Positions 26,707 to 37,169 are shown, counted from the stretch's first letter. The stretch is 64,000 bases of DNA from Nostoc sp. 'Peltigera membranacea cyanobiont' 210A (GCF_002246015.1 NZ_NOLJ01000005.1:202621-266620); one strand, 5' to 3'. Notes: generated from the sequence alone by a model not told the origin. Translations and numbers: made by a program.

Positions 26707-29499
26707 CTACACCATCTCAGACGAAGCTTGCACCATCTGCTGAGGCTGAGGCTGGAACATGAACAACGAGTACACGACATCTCGACGAATATTTACCATC
26801 ATATCCAGGAAGAGTTCGTAACCCTCGCTCTTATATTCAATCAACGGGTCTTTTTGCCCATAACCACGCAATCCCACCGATTCACGCAAGGCATCCATTT
26901 GTTGCAGGTGTTCCCGCCACAGGGTATCAATGCGTTGCAAGATAAAGAAGCGTTCAGCTTGGCGCATCAGTCCGGGTTGAACTTGGTCAATCTGCGCTTC
27001 TTTGAGGTCGTAAGCAATTCGTACCTGTTCGTGGAGGAAGGCTTTAATTTCGCTGACTGTGATATCTTCTAATTGATTCGCTTGTAAATCCGCTAGCAAA
27101 TAGACAAATTCTTTAACTTTCTCAACCAACTTTTCTAACTCCCACTCTTCCGAGGGTAAGTCTATGTTGATGTAGTAGTCAACGATGTCATCCATCGTTT
27201 TTTCAGCGTATTTAATCACCTGTTCTTTCAAGTCTTGACCTTCTAAAACTCGGCGGCGTTCAGCATAAATAGCACGACGTTGATTATTCATCACCTCGTC
27301 ATACTCAAACACCTGCTTCCGAATGTCGTAGTAGTAGGTTTCAACTTTTTTCTGTGCGCCTTCCAAACTGCGGGTAAGCATCCCAGATTCGATGGGCATA
27401 TCTTCTTCCACTTGGAAGGCATTCATTAACCCAGCAACGCGATCGCCACCAAAAATCCGCAGTAGGTTATCCTCTAAACTGAGGAAGAATCTCGTGGTTC
27501 CAGGGTCGCCTTGTCTTCCTGCACGTCCGCGCAACTGGTTATCAATCCGCCGTGATTCGTGGCGTTCTGTACCAATTACGTGCAAACCGCCAATTCCCAC
27601 TACTTCATCATGTTCGCGGGTAGTAAATTGTTCATATTCTTGCTTGACGCGGTTGTAAGCTTCCCGCAATTTCAGAATCACAGGGTCATCGATGGGAGCT
27701 TTTTCTGCCGCCACAGCTACCTTGTCTTCTGCTTCCAATTCCGGTAAACTGCGATCGCCATACTCACGCACTGCTATTTCTACTGCATCTTTGAGTAGTT
27801 TTTCTGTTTCTTTTGTCAACTGAGTCGGAAAAATTTCTGGCGAAGCCCGCCAAGTTTTGACTTTCTTACCAGGGACAAAGCCTTGACCACTACCATGTCC
27901 TGTAGGCAACCCGGCTGCTCTTTGCACGCCAAAGGCATCTTCATCTTCTGGCATGACGATCCGGGGCATAAAGTATTCCCGCAGTTTCAGACGCGCCATA
28001 TATTCGGAGTTACCACCCAGGATGATGTCTGTACCTCTACCAGCCATGTTGGTAGCAATAGTGACAGCACCTTTACGCCCTGCCTGAGCGACGATTTCCG
28101 CCTCACGTTCGACGTTTTCAGGACGGGCGTTAAGTAATTCGTGAGGAATCGCCAATTCCTTCAGCAGCCTACTCAGAAGTTCAGATTTTTCTACACTAGT
28201 GGTTCCTACTAATACAGGTCTACCGAGTTCGTGCATTTCGGCACATTCTCTAGCGATCGCCCCCCATTTGCCTGCTTCTGTCTTAAAGACCATATCAGAC
28301 AAATCTTCCCGTCTGCGATCGCGGTTGGTGGGAATTACCGCAACTTCGAGTTTATAAATTTTTTCAAATTCTGGTTCTTCGGTTTTTGCCGTTCCTGTCA
28401 TTCCACCGAGTTTTGGATACAGCAAGAACATATTTTGGTAAGTAATTGTCGCTAGAGTTTGAGTTTCTGGCTGAATCTCTACGTGTTCTTTCGCTTCAAT
28501 CGCTTGGTGTAATCCATCACTCCAACGCCGTCCGGCTAGTACCCGACCAGTAAATTCATCCACAATTACTACTTCACCATTGCGGACGATGTAATTTACA
28601 TCCTTAAGGAAAAGTTCCTTGGCTTTAATTGCATTGAAAACGAAGTGCGCCCAAGGATCTTCTGGGTCAAATAAATCTGTGACTCCTAAAAGATTTTCTG
28701 ATTCCGCAAACCCTTCATCTGTCAATAGCACGTTGCGAGCTTTTTCATCTACATCGTAATGTTCGTCTTTTTTGAGTGTGAATGCTATTTCAGCGGCTTG
28801 CAGATATTTTTCTGTAGGTCTTTCTACCTGCCCAGAAATAATCAGTGGTGTCCGCGCCTCATCAACTAAAATCGAGTCCACCTCGTCAATTACGCAATAA
28901 TTAAACGGGCGTTGCACCACATCTGCCATTGATGTCGCCATGTTATCCCGCAGATAGTCGAAGCCGACCTCGCTGTTGGTAACATAAGTGATATCGCAGT
29001 CGTAGTTTTTCTGGCGTTCACTAGGAGTCATGCTTGACTGAATTAGCCCCACACTCAGCCCCAAGAAGCGATGCACCTGTCCCATCCATTCAGCGTCCCG
29101 ACGAGCTAGGTAATCGTTTACGGTGATGACGTGTACACCTTTACCAGTAAGGGCATTTAAGTAACTTGGCAAGGTGGCAACTAGTGTTTTACCTTCACCA
29201 GTTTTCATCTCGGCAATTTGCCCCACGTGCAAAATGATACCGCCAAGGAGTTGGACATCAAAGTGCCGCAAGCCTAATACTCGCCGTGCTGCTTCCCGGA
29301 CAACGGCGTAAGCTTCTGGCAATATGTCATCTAGGGTTTCGCCTTTAGCGAGCCGTTGTTTAAATTCGACGGTTTTACCTTTTAACTCATCATCGGAAAG
29401 AACCTTAATTTCTTCCTCTAAAAGGTTAATTTCAGTAACAGAAGGTTGGTATTTTTTAAGCTTACGAGCGTTGGGGTCGCCCAACAAAAGTTTTAGCAT
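26707..29499 (-). CDS. secA: preprotein translocase ATPase SecA
   Basis: 930 residues, the usual cyanobacterial length. It has [17 protein letters not shown] (Walker A), [20 protein letters not shown] (DEAD-type Walker B), [11 protein letters not shown] and [20 protein letters not shown] (helicase motifs V-VI) and the C-terminal scaffold. The Cys-rich zinc tail of E. coli SecA is absent; the end is a Gln-rich [15 protein letters not shown]. SecA drives export through SecYEG and, in cyanobacteria, thylakoid insertion. It is separated from its neighbours and is probably a monocistronic housekeeping gene. Confidence 0.97.
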   Translation of the reverse strand: MLKLLLGDPNARKLKKYQPSVTEINLLEEEIKVLSDDELKGKTVEFKQRLAKGETLDDILPEAYAVVREAARRVLGLRHFDVQLLGGIILHVGQIAEMKTGEGKTLVATLPSYLNALTGKGVHVITVNDYLARRDAEWMGQVHRFLGLSVGLIQSSMTPSERQKNYDCDITYVTNSEVGFDYLRDNMATSMADVVQRPFNYCVIDEVDSILVDEARTPLIISGQVERPTEKYLQAAEIAFTLKKDEHYDVDEKARNVLLTDEGFAESENLLGVTDLFDPEDPWAHFVFNAIKAKELFLKDVNYIVRNGEVVIVDEFTGRVLAGRRWSDGLHQAIEAKEHVEIQPETQTLATITYQNMFLLYPKLGGMTGTAKTEEPEFEKIYKLEVAVIPTNRDRRREDLSDMVFKTEAGKWGAIARECAEMHELGRPVLVGTTSVEKSELLSRLLKELAIPHELLNARPENVEREAEIVAQAGRKGAVTIATNMAGRGTDIILGGNSEYMARLKLREYFMPRIVMPEDEDAFGVQRAAGLPTGHGSGQGFVPGKKVKTWRASPEIFPTQLTKETEKLLKDAVEIAVREYGDRSLPELEAEDKVAVAAEKAPIDDPVILKLREAYNRVKQEYEQFTTREHDEVVGIGGLHVIGTERHESRRIDNQLRGRAGRQGDPGTTRFFLSLEDNLLRIFGGDRVAGLMNAFQVEEDMPIESGMLTRSLEGAQKKVETYYYDIRKQVFEYDEVMNNQRRAIYAERRRVLEGQDLKEQVIKYAEKTMDDIVDYYINIDLPSEEWELEKLVEKVKEFVYLLADLQANQLEDITVSEIKAFLHEQVRIAYDLKEAQIDQVQPGLMRQAERFFILQRIDTLWREHLQQMDALRESVGLRGYGQKDPLIEYKSEGYELFLDMMVNIRRDVVYSLFMFQPQPQQMVQASSEMV

Positions 29500-29793
29500 G
29501 GCAGGTTATAGAACTGAATCAAGGGGGATGGGAATTAAAGGGTTGGCATTGATTATAAACATTTAACCCAGTCCAAACGTCTTGGTCGTGGATGGGTGTG
29601 AAATGAGAATTACCTCAAAAACAGGATAAAAACTAGCCAATCATTTAATAAACTGATTGGTTTTAACTCTTATCTTATATTTACTCTTTCTTCATAGTAT
29701 CATTTTGCCCCCAGATGGGGCCAGAGAGGGTGTGGGGGAATAGAGTTAGGAGTTATGAATTTTTCAACTCCTCTACTTCTAACTCCTCACTCC

Positions 29794-30381
29794 TCACTTC
29801 CACTCCGCTGTCAGGCGGCGGAAATTGTAATCATTAGCACTGGGATGACAACTGACACAGCTGCCAACTTGGACGGGACGTGGTAACTCAATTCCTGGAT
29901 GCAAAGCTTTGAAATAACGCGAGTTATTGACGCGATATGGCGTTTCTTCATCGTCTAGCTGCACGCGGGAGAAAGTCGAAAGATATTTCCACACCAAGAT
30001 GCGTTGCGGATCGACTAAAGGCTGGAGTTGTGCGCCGTAGTGCTGCGAGTCTTGCAGGAGATTTTTCCAAGTTTGGGTAGGTAAAACGGCTGGTGGTATG
30101 GCAATGTGACATCTAGAGCAGCTTTCTAAATACAGTTCTTGCCCCAGTTGGTATTGTGCAGGTACTACGTCAACAGTGCCAATTTCAGCAGGAGGAGTCG
30201 CACTTTGGGCGTTAGTTGCCAAGGCTAGAAGCCAGCCCATAGCTAAACTCCACGTTATAATTACCAGAAGTAAACCGAAAAATTGGCGTTTGAATTCACG
30301 TTCGGCGCTTGGCTGTAGTGCTTGGCGTTGGCGTAGCCCGCCGTAGGCATCGCGGATTTTGCGCTTAACAAAAATTGACAT
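29794..30381 (-). CDS. membrane-anchored diheme c-type cytochrome
   Basis: 195 residues. A cytosolic leader, one membrane anchor (about 35-55, FFGLLLVIITWSLAMGWLLA), then a periplasmic or lumenal domain with two haem sites, CSRCH and CVSCH, about 85 residues apart. Both haems need an axial ligand (His or Met). This fits small diheme cytochromes of cyanobacteria of unknown partner. Residues about 9-19 (RDAYGGLRQRQ) are encoded by a dispersed repeat, an in-frame insertion just ahead of the membrane segment. Confidence 0.85.
   Translation of the reverse strand: MSIFVKRKIRDAYGGLRQRQALQPSAEREFKRQFFGLLLVIITWSLAMGWLLALATNAQSATPPAEIGTVDVVPAQYQLGQELYLESCSRCHIAIPPAVLPTQTWKNLLQDSQHYGAQLQPLVDPQRILVWKYLSTFSRVQLDDEETPYRVNNSRYFKALHPGIELPRPVQVGSCVSCHPSANDYNFRRLTAEWK
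30321..30353. repeat. dispersed repeat in the cytochrome N-terminus
   Basis: GGCGTTGGCGTAGCCCGCCG followed by TAGGCATCGCG matches copies at 22871, 41105 and (diverged) 57821. It is read in frame as part of the cytosolic leader. Confidence 0.8.
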
Positions 30382-30566
30382 TCCTCACATTCCCAAATAT
30401 TTAAAAGTGGCGCTTGTGCTAATCATAAGACTTACGCAGTATTGGCAGTGTTTCAAATTTTGTGTAAGTAGTTTTGTCAAGCAACACATTTTTCATATCG
30501 ATAACAGTAATATAAATATCTATTCAGGGCATCACTAACTAGGCAAGGAAAAATGTTCTAGTAGTT

Positions 30567-30935
30567 TTAACCTGACTCACTAGAAAAATCAGCCACAATA
30601 TCTCGGATTTCATTTGCACCAATATCTTCTCGGTCAGATTGGGAATAAATCGTTAGTAGCAAAATACTTGTAGGTGACTCAACTTGATAAATCAATCGGT
30701 ATCCAGCACTCTTACCTTTTTGGATACTACTGTTACGAACTCTCACCTTATAAACAACATATTCCTCACCAATGCCCGCAATGCGAACGCCGACAAAACT
30801 CCCTTGTTGTAATTGCTCAATAATCGGTTGAACATCAGAGCGAATATTGCGAAATCTTTTTGAAAGGTCACGCAAGTTTTGTTTATATTCAGGAGTTAAA
30901 TCGATTAATACCGATGGCTGTTCATTCGGCATCAA
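30567..30935 (-). CDS. RelE/ParE-superfamily toxin-like protein
   Basis: 122 residues; starts MMPNEQPSVLIDLTPEYKQN. The second half (VYKVRVRNSSIQKGKSAGYR, then LIYQVESPTSILLLTIYSQS) is the RelE-type strand-strand core with basic residues. This type cleaves mRNA on the ribosome or poisons gyrase. It overlaps the upstream small gene by 14 bp, a normal arrangement for an antitoxin-toxin pair. The toxin assignment is from fold pattern and context. Confidence 0.75.
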   Translation of the reverse strand: MMPNEQPSVLIDLTPEYKQNLRDLSKRFRNIRSDVQPIIEQLQQGSFVGVRIAGIGEEYVVYKVRVRNSSIQKGKSAGYRLIYQVESPTSILLLTIYSQSDREDIGANEIRDIVADFSSESG

Positions 30936-31179
30936 TTCCCTCCCACATTTGAGATAGTGGTAAGCGCTGCCCTGTTTTTGCTTGCTGTAAGGCTCTCCTC
31001 AAGCTAGCTTTAATCTCCTCAACAGGTGTATCATCAGGGTCAACCTCTTCTGTTTCTGCTTGTTCTGGAACTAACACAATCACCCGAACCTGATGAGGAT
31101 AAGTGTTTCCCTGAATCGGCTCATCTAGAACTAGATTTCCTTGAGAATCAATCCTGCCGGTAACTTCGATCGCTTTCAT
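30922..31179 (-). CDS. putative antitoxin of the RelE-type pair
   Basis: 85 residues. MKAIEVTGRIDSQGNLVLDE is a swapped-hairpin-like N-terminus (AbrB/MazE-like or the cyanobacterial variant), and the acidic middle EQAETEEVDPDDTPVEEIK is followed by a helix RALQQAKTGQRLPL. The acidic, toxin-neutralising tail and the overlap with the next gene make it the antitoxin. No DNA-binding motif is clear beyond the N-terminus. Confidence 0.75.
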   Translation of the reverse strand: MKAIEVTGRIDSQGNLVLDEPIQGNTYPHQVRVIVLVPEQAETEEVDPDDTPVEEIKASLRRALQQAKTGQRLPLSQMWEGIDAE

Positions 31180-31212
31180 TTATTGTCTACCTGATTTTGT
31201 AAGAGATCCTAA

Positions 31213-31374
31213 CACGCCCAAATTCCGGCAGGTTCAGGAAACTTAAGTTCAGTCAAGTCTGAATATTATGAGGTATTTACTAAAATGGTGGTGCGAGGAA
31301 ATTTCCCTGATAGTTTGGATGAATTGATACGCAATGTGCAAACTGACGCAGAAAGAACGGGAGTAAAAGCGTAA
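31213..31374 (+). pseudogene. remnant of a coding sequence (3' end only)
   Basis: The frame from about 31213 to the TAA at 31374 reads SEYYEVFTKMVVRGNFPDSL, then DELIRNVQTDAERTGVKA. It has the feel of a conserved C-terminus, but there is no start with a ribosome-binding site; the in-frame ATG at 31285 would give 29 residues. It could be a relic of a deleted gene or a genuine very small gene; I do not recognise the family. Confidence 0.3.
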
Positions 31375-31453
31375 AAAAATATTTTCCTCAGCAAGAAATG
31401 CAGTTACCACCACCTCGGATAGCGGTTTTTGAGTTCATCGAATTCACGTTACC

Positions 31454-32362
31454 TTAAGGAATAGAAACCGATCGCAATAATCGCTCAACAACAGTTCTTG
31501 CATTGCGTCCTCCTCTAGGGATAAGGCGATGGCAAAGAACGTGAGGGACAAGAAATTTCACATCATCGGGAATGGTATAATCACGCCCTAATAGAAAAGC
31601 TAGCGCTTGGGCAGCCCGTTGTAATGCTAATGTGCCACGCGGACTAACACCAAGGGCGATTTCCTCATCTTGACGTGTTGCCCGTACCAATTCGAGGATG
31701 TACTGTTGCAAGGAAGTTGCCACTTTTACTTGAGAGCAGAGGTAACGCAATTTCTGTACTTCTTCCAAGGTAATACAAGGCTGTAAATCAGCAACTTTGA
31801 CACCATTTTGCAGATTTTGCAGCATCAGGAGTTCTTCTGCCTCAGAAGGATAGCCCAAACTCAGCGACAACATAAACCGATCCATTTGCGCTTCCGGCAG
31901 GGGAAAAGTACCTTGATACTCGATAGGGTTTTGAGTGGCAATTACAAAGAAGGGTTGGGGAACTGCACGAGAGACACCATCGACTGTTACCTGATGTTCT
32001 TCCATAACTTCTAATAAAGCTGACTGAGTGCGGGGTGTAGCGCGATTAATTTCGTCAGCTAAGAGAATATTGGTAAAGACTGGCCCAGGAAGAAAAGTAA
32101 ATTCGCCGCTTTTTGGGTTCCAGATGTTGGTGCCAGTAATGTCAGTTGGCAATAAATCGGGGGTACATTGTAACCGTTGAAACTTGCCATCCAGTGAACG
32201 AGCTAAGGATTTAGCAAGCAAGGTTTTACCAACACCAGGGACATCTTCTAGGAGAGCATGACCACCACCTAGCAATGCTACTAGCACTAAACGTATTGCC
32301 TCAGCTTTGCCAACGATGGTAAGAGCTAGATTTTGTGTTAAAGCGTCGATTTTTTCTCTCAT
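31454..32362 (-). CDS. MoxR family AAA+ ATPase
   Basis: About 302 residues from ATG 32362 (MREKIDALTQNLALTIVGKA). Walker A GVGKTLLAKSL, Walker B ILLADEINRA, sensor ATQNPIEYQGTFPLPEAQMD and arginine finger region GVSPRGTLALQRAAQAL define the MoxR group, chaperone-like ATPases that often act with vWA (DUF58) proteins. The frame is open a further 47 codons upstream to a GTG at 32503. That extra N-terminus is encoded by a dispersed repeat, so the ATG at 32362 is the better start. No DUF58 partner is adjacent. Confidence 0.9.
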   Translation of the reverse strand: MREKIDALTQNLALTIVGKAEAIRLVLVALLGGGHALLEDVPGVGKTLLAKSLARSLDGKFQRLQCTPDLLPTDITGTNIWNPKSGEFTFLPGPVFTNILLADEINRATPRTQSALLEVMEEHQVTVDGVSRAVPQPFFVIATQNPIEYQGTFPLPEAQMDRFMLSLSLGYPSEAEELLMLQNLQNGVKVADLQPCITLEEVQKLRYLCSQVKVATSLQQYILELVRATRQDEEIALGVSPRGTLALQRAAQALAFLLGRDYTIPDDVKFLVPHVLCHRLIPRGGRNARTVVERLLRSVSIP

Positions 32363-32369
32363 GCGTTGT

Positions 32370-32485
32370 GGGGAATAGGGAGTGGGGGAGCAGGGGAGCA
32401 GGGGGGCAGGGGAGCAGAGGAGAAGTTGCAGTAAGTTTTTCCCCTCTGCCGCTCTGCCCCTTTGCACCTCTGCCTCTTCCAATGC
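32370..32485. repeat. dispersed G-rich repeat between ribF and the MoxR gene
   Basis: GGGGAGCAGGGGAGCAGG runs, then GAGGAGAAGTTGCAGTAAGT and CTCTGCCGCTCTGCCCC. It has the same core as the copies at 4355-4407 and within the debranching gene. It separates two genes of one strand. Confidence 0.85.
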
Positions 32486-32502
32486 CCTATCTATTGTTCC
32501 CA

Positions 32503-33564
32503 CTAAGCACTCAAAACTTCTCTAGCAATAACGCAGTCAAGTTGAATTTGTGTTTTCAGGGCTTCGAGAGAAGGAAATTTTTGTTCAGGGCGTAAAAATT
32601 TAACTAGCTGCACAACCAGTTTTTTGCCATACAAATCACCAGACCAATCGAATAAATGTACTTCCGCAGATGAATAAGTACCGTTTACAGTTGGACGATT
32701 ACCGATATTCATGACGCCCAAGTTCTCACTAGGAGCGGTATCTGTTGTTTCATTGAGAGTGAAAACACGGACAGCGTAGACTCCTTGGCAAGGCAAAAAC
32801 TTTTCTTTTGGTAATTGGAGGTTGGCGGTGGGAAAGCCAATTGTTCTGCCCAATTGTTGACCTTGAACGACATCACCAAGGAGGGTGTAGGGGCGTCCTA
32901 GTAATAGATTTGCGTTTTCGATATCTCCCTGCTCAAGGGTTTGACGGATCAATGAAGTGCTAATGCGGGCATCTGGAGTCGGAGTAGTACTGACGCAATT
33001 AGTTTGGGTGGGCGAGTCACCTGTATAAGTTTGTAAGGGAACGATGGTAACAGGGATATTGTGCTTGGCGGCGAGTAATTGCAAATCTTGAGCAGTACCA
33101 CTGCGCTTTTCACCAAAACAAAAATCCTGCCCGATGCTAATTCGTTGGCATCGCAGTTGTTGCACGAGAATTTTTTCGACAAATTCTTCGGGGGTCAACG
33201 CAGACAATTCTTTGTCAAAAGGTAGTAGTACTAATTGTTCTACCCCAAGCGATCGCAATTGTTGGACTTTTTCATCCAGTGGCGTTAACAAAGTCCGGGG
33301 TTGCCCTGTAAAGAACTCTTGTGGATGGGGGTCAAAGGTAACAACTGTTGAATAGGTATATTCTTGATTTGTCAGTTGATTTCCCTTTGAGTGCGGACTA
33401 CTAGCTCCTGACAAGTGACCAGTGTGCAAGACTGGTTGAATTACCCTTTGATGACCAAGATGAACGCCATCAAACTTGCCAAGGGCAACAGCAGTCGGCG
33501 TTAGTAGCCCAACGCTAGAAAAAGCAACCCGCACAGAACACCCATTTTTAGACAAATTTAGCAC
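32503..33564 (-). CDS. ribF: bifunctional riboflavin kinase / FAD synthetase
   Basis: 353 residues. The N-terminal FAD-synthetase part has ALGKFDGVHLGHQRV (HxGH nucleotidyltransferase) and ISTSLIRQTLEQGDIENAN. The C-terminal kinase part has GRTIGFPTANLQLPKEKFLP and NRPTVNGTYSSAEVHLFDW. It makes FMN and FAD from riboflavin. A loop with TYTGDSPTQTNCVSTTPTPD is longer than usual between the domains. The gene stands before the MoxR gene, separated by a repeat, so they are probably not functionally linked. Confidence 0.95.
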   Translation of the reverse strand: MLNLSKNGCSVRVAFSSVGLLTPTAVALGKFDGVHLGHQRVIQPVLHTGHLSGASSPHSKGNQLTNQEYTYSTVVTFDPHPQEFFTGQPRTLLTPLDEKVQQLRSLGVEQLVLLPFDKELSALTPEEFVEKILVQQLRCQRISIGQDFCFGEKRSGTAQDLQLLAAKHNIPVTIVPLQTYTGDSPTQTNCVSTTPTPDARISTSLIRQTLEQGDIENANLLLGRPYTLLGDVVQGQQLGRTIGFPTANLQLPKEKFLPCQGVYAVRVFTLNETTDTAPSENLGVMNIGNRPTVNGTYSSAEVHLFDWSGDLYGKKLVVQLVKFLRPEQKFPSLEALKTQIQLDCVIAREVLSA

Positions 33565-33696
33565 GTGGATTCTGAGATTTTAGGTTTATTTTAGCTCTCA
33601 GCAGGAAGCTACCCTATGGTAAACCGCCTTCAGGAGCGCTGAAAGCCTCTGATCACCAATCTAATCTAAAATCTCCAATTCCTCCGATCGCAATCT

Positions 33697-34593
33697 TTAG
33701 GAAGACAACTTGCTAACAGGAAAAGATTCTGATAAGACAACTGAGGTCGGAACCTGAAGTACCAATCCTTCCCGTGCCATAATAGCACCAGGAAATTTTT
33801 CAGCGGCTTCTTTGCCGACACGATCCAAAAAGTCGTCATCGTGCGCGGGGTCGTGGTGGTAGATCACCAGAGTTTTGACGTTAGCAGCTTGTGCCACTTT
33901 TACCGCTTCTTGCCAGGTAGAATGTCCCCAGCCAATTTTCGGGGATTTTGGCGAGTGGTATTCCTCGTCTGTGTAGGTAGAATCGTAAATTAAGATGTCG
34001 GCATTACGAGCTAGCCACAACACATTGTCATCGAGTCGATCGGGAAAATGTTCGGTATCAGTTATGTAAGTAGCTGCACCACCATGCCAGTTGACGCGGT
34101 ATCCGACAGCTTCACCTGGATGGTTTAAAGGTGCTGTTTCTACGATCAGGTCATCGATATGGATTGGTTGCCCCGGCCGAACATCGTAAAAATTTAAATT
34201 GGCTTGCATAATTTGCAAGGGTACGGGAAAGTTCGGGTGCAACATTTGATCGTTGAGGCGCTGTTCTATGGTAGAACCATCAGGTGCGATCGCGCCGTAA
34301 ATATGAAAGTCGTTCCCCTTTACAAACCCTGGCGTAAAGAAGGGAAAACCTTGCATGTGATCCCAGTGAGAGTGGGTAAAAAATATGTGAGCTTCTAACG
34401 GCATTTGGCGCAACAGAGATTGCCCCAAAACATGTAGTCCCGTGCCAGCATCGAAAACTAAGCGTTTATCGCCCGCTTGCATTGATATGCAAGGGGTATT
34501 ACCGCCGTAACGAACAGTGTTTGGCCCTGGGCTGGGGATGCTGCCGCGAACGCCCCAAAATTGTACGGTAAATTGATTCTCTATCCTAGACAT
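33697..34593 (-). CDS. metallo-beta-lactamase fold hydrolase
   Basis: 298 residues. FFTHSHWDHMQGFPFF is the HxHxDH zinc motif, preceded by RLVFDAGTGLHVLG. ATYITDTEHFPD and LVIYHHDPAHDDDFL supply the other ligands. The N-terminus (FWGVRGSIPSPGPNTVRYGG) is characteristic of the subgroup related to phosphodiesterase/RNase Z-like and PhnP-type enzymes, which may act on cyclic nucleotides or phosphodiesters. The exact substrate is unknown. There is no signal, so it is cytosolic. Confidence 0.88.
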   Translation of the reverse strand: MSRIENQFTVQFWGVRGSIPSPGPNTVRYGGNTPCISMQAGDKRLVFDAGTGLHVLGQSLLRQMPLEAHIFFTHSHWDHMQGFPFFTPGFVKGNDFHIYGAIAPDGSTIEQRLNDQMLHPNFPVPLQIMQANLNFYDVRPGQPIHIDDLIVETAPLNHPGEAVGYRVNWHGGAATYITDTEHFPDRLDDNVLWLARNADILIYDSTYTDEEYHSPKSPKIGWGHSTWQEAVKVAQAANVKTLVIYHHDPAHDDDFLDRVGKEAAEKFPGAIMAREGLVLQVPTSVVLSESFPVSKLSS

Positions 34594-34788
34594 GGGTGTT
34601 GCTTGCTGGACTGAGCGGGCGATAAATGAAAGAATTGTTACTTATTTTGTCTAAGTTTATGCTGTCTCTCCGATTTTGCTAGAGGGAGGATTTCTTGGTA
34701 AAACAGCATATCCTGTTTCTGGCTGATTGTGTAAATGTGAATGAAATACGTCAGTGAGAATTTCCCCGGTTTTGGGGTGAATGTGTAT

Positions 34789-34855
34789 CGGTTATTTCAA
34801 GAGTGCCCCTACGTTATAGCCTACATTTTTCTCTGATGCATTTGAATAACCACCT
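34789..34855. repeat. short inverted repeat upstream of the hydrolase
   Basis: GGTTATTTCAA near 34789 pairs with TTGAATAACC near 34845, across about 45 nt. Possibly a small MITE remnant or a hairpin after surE (minus strand). Confidence 0.4.
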
Positions 34856-34870
34856 TTTTGTCTTGATAAA

Positions 34871-35683
34871 TCAAATGATTCCAGGGAAATTGAATTCCCA
34901 CTCCGATAATTTCTCTAATCCAGTTGCGTAAGTAAGATTGTATTGTAACGGAGTTATACTGATGTAGTTTTTACGTACAACATGCACATCTAACGGTACA
35001 TTTTGAGGCAGATTTGATCCGGTTGGGGGTTCTACATCCTCAATTACCTCTCCGGTTAACCAGTAGTACGTTTTTCCACGAGGATCGACTCGTTTATCAA
35101 ACACATCAATGTAATGCCGTAGGCCTTGACGGGTGAGAGCAACTCCGGCAATTTCTTCCCATTTGACCGCAGGAATATTGACGTTGAGCAACATTAAATC
35201 TGGCAGGGGTTTTTGGGCTAACTGGTCTACGAGAACTGTGGCAAACTTAGCAGCAGCTTGAAAGTCTTTAGATGTGTGACTCATCAGACTCAGCGCCACA
35301 CTGGGAATGCCTTCAATTAGACCTTCCATTGCCGCAGAAACAGTACCGGAATACAAGATTTCAGTTCCCAAATTCGCACCTTGATTAATGCCAGAGAGAA
35401 CCAAATCCGGGGGAGTATCTAGCAAAGCCCACAGCGCCAATTTGACGCAATCTGAAGGTGTACCATCGCAAGCCCAAGCTTTGATAGCAGGATGAAAAAT
35501 CCCTTCAACAATTTCGGCGCGAATGGGTTGGTGTAAAGTTAACCCGTGTCCAGTTGCCGATCGCTCTCGATCTGGGCAAACTACACTCACATCATGGCCA
35601 GCCTCTGCCAAGTAGTTGGCTAGGGTACGAATCCCTAGGGCAGAAATGCCATCATCGTTGCTAATTAGTAATTTCATGGTCAT
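34871..35683 (-). CDS. surE: 5'/3'-nucleotidase SurE
   Basis: 270 residues. [19 protein letters not shown] carries the catalytic Asp pair (D10, D11) and Asn9. [38 protein letters not shown] and [16 protein letters not shown] complete the SurE signature. It removes phosphate from nucleoside 5'- or 3'-monophosphates and acts on polyphosphate in some species. The first Met at 35683 lies within a heptamer repeat; the Met at codon 3 (35677) may be the ancestral start. pheS lies divergently beyond 448 bp of repeats. Confidence 0.95.
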   Translation of the reverse strand: MTMKLLISNDDGISALGIRTLANYLAEAGHDVSVVCPDRERSATGHGLTLHQPIRAEIVEGIFHPAIKAWACDGTPSDCVKLALWALLDTPPDLVLSGINQGANLGTEILYSGTVSAAMEGLIEGIPSVALSLMSHTSKDFQAAAKFATVLVDQLAQKPLPDLMLLNVNIPAVKWEEIAGVALTRQGLRHYIDVFDKRVDPRGKTYYWLTGEVIEDVEPPTGSNLPQNVPLDVHVVRKNYISITPLQYNLTYATGLEKLSEWEFNFPGII

Positions 35684-36131
35684 TAGTCATTGGTCATTGG
35701 TCACTTGTACTGAGCGTACCCCTCCGGGGAAGCAAGCTACGCGTAGCGTCTCGTAGAGAAGCCGTTGGCGCAGCCTCTCCAAGAGTTGTATTAGTTAGTC
35801 ATTGGTCATTAGTTATTAGTTATTTGTTATTAGCGATTTGTCAATGTCTGAGGTCACAAGCAGCAAAAAAATATTTATACTCGCTAGATAGTGTGGCGGA
35901 ATTTTGCCTACCTTTAAGACAAGTTGCTCAATCCTCAAGTCTGGTTAAGTGAGATGTTAGCTGGATTTACACGCCCGCTGTACTAGCCCAATTGTCTATA
36001 ACTGATAAACAGAGGTTTGGTTTCAACCTCACCTTTAGCTGATGTTAATGGTATGACTATAAGTTTATTTATCGACCAGTTCACAGCTTTTGAATATAGA
36101 CTAATGACTAATGACCAATGACTAATAACTA
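35684..36131. repeat. divergent intergenic region filled with heptamer repeats
   Basis: (TCATTGG/TCATTAG) heptamers run from the surE start to about 35705 and again at 35796-35835. The inverted form (ACTAATG/ACCAATG) occupies 36100-36135, directly against the pheS start. Between them is a GTAGCGTCTCGTAGAGAAGC-type module also seen in the debranching gene. The rest shows no gene. Confidence 0.75.
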
Positions 36132-37124
36132 ATGACTAGCAATTTAGAAGCTCAACTTTTAGCACTGCGGCAAGAAGGAGAAAAAGCGATCGCAGCCGCC
36201 GACACCTTAGAACGTCTGGAAGAACTCAGAGTTAACTATCTGGGTAAAAAAGGGGAACTGGGGGCACTGTTGCGAAGTATGGGGCAGATGAGCGCAGAGG
36301 AACGACCAAAAATTGGAGCGATCGCCAATACAGTCAAAGAATCCCTGCAAACTAGTCTAGACCAGCAACGCGTCGCCCTCGAAGCCGCGCAAATTCATCT
36401 CCAGCTAGAGGCGGAAACTCTGGATGTAACTATGCCAGGAATTTACAGCCCCCAAGGTCGCATTCATCCCCTCAACGGCATTATCGATCGGGCACTGGAT
36501 ATCTTTGTCGGTATGGGCTACACCGTGGCTGAAGGGCCAGAGATGGAAACTGATTATTATAATTTCGAGGCTCTCAACACCCCACCTGACCACCCCGCCC
36601 GTGATATGCAGGATACTTTTTACCTGCCAGATGGGAATCTTTTACGCACTCATACCTCGTCAGTACAAATTCGTTACATGGAAAGAGAAGAACCACCGAT
36701 TCGGGTCGTGGCTCCAGGGCGAGTTTATCGGCGAGATAATGTAGACGCGACTCACTCAGCAGTTTTCCATCAAATAGAACTTTTAGCCATTGATGAGGGA
36801 CTAACTTTTACAGACCTCAAGGGCACAATTAAAGTATTTTTACAAGCAATATTTGGCGATTTACCTATTCGCTTCCGCGCCAGTTATTTCCCGTTTACTG
36901 AACCTTCGGCTGAAGTGGATTTGCAGTGGAATGGTCGCTGGCTGGAGGTGATGGGCTGCGGTATGGTCGATCCAAATGTACTTAAGTCTGTGGGTTATGA
37001 TCCAGAAGTTTATACTGGGTTTGCTGCTGGTTTTGGTGTAGAACGCTTTGCAATGGTGTTACACCAAATCGATGATATTCGTCGGTTATATGCTAGCGAT
37101 TTGCGGTTTTTGCAGCAATTTTAG
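36132..37124 (+). CDS. pheS: phenylalanyl-tRNA synthetase alpha subunit
   Basis: 330 residues. N-terminal coiled-coil region (about 1-90) with [20 protein letters not shown], then the class II core: [33 protein letters not shown], motif 2 [20 protein letters not shown] and motif 3 [18 protein letters not shown]. It forms an alpha2beta2 enzyme with PheT, which is elsewhere. The start codon is embedded in heptamer repeats and no Shine-Dalgarno sequence is visible. A toxin-antitoxin pair follows on the same strand. Confidence 0.96.
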   Translation: MTSNLEAQLLALRQEGEKAIAAADTLERLEELRVNYLGKKGELGALLRSMGQMSAEERPKIGAIANTVKESLQTSLDQQRVALEAAQIHLQLEAETLDVTMPGIYSPQGRIHPLNGIIDRALDIFVGMGYTVAEGPEMETDYYNFEALNTPPDHPARDMQDTFYLPDGNLLRTHTSSVQIRYMEREEPPIRVVAPGRVYRRDNVDATHSAVFHQIELLAIDEGLTFTDLKGTIKVFLQAIFGDLPIRFRASYFPFTEPSAEVDLQWNGRWLEVMGCGMVDPNVLKSVGYDPEVYTGFAAGFGVERFAMVLHQIDDIRRLYASDLRFLQQF

Positions 37125-37169
37125 GACTTATGTAATAGTTATGTACTGCAAGCAAGGTAACAATAAACA

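Noticed and set aside
27392..28455. Several plus frames inside secA
   Set aside because: They are shadows of the conserved secA codons on the other strand.
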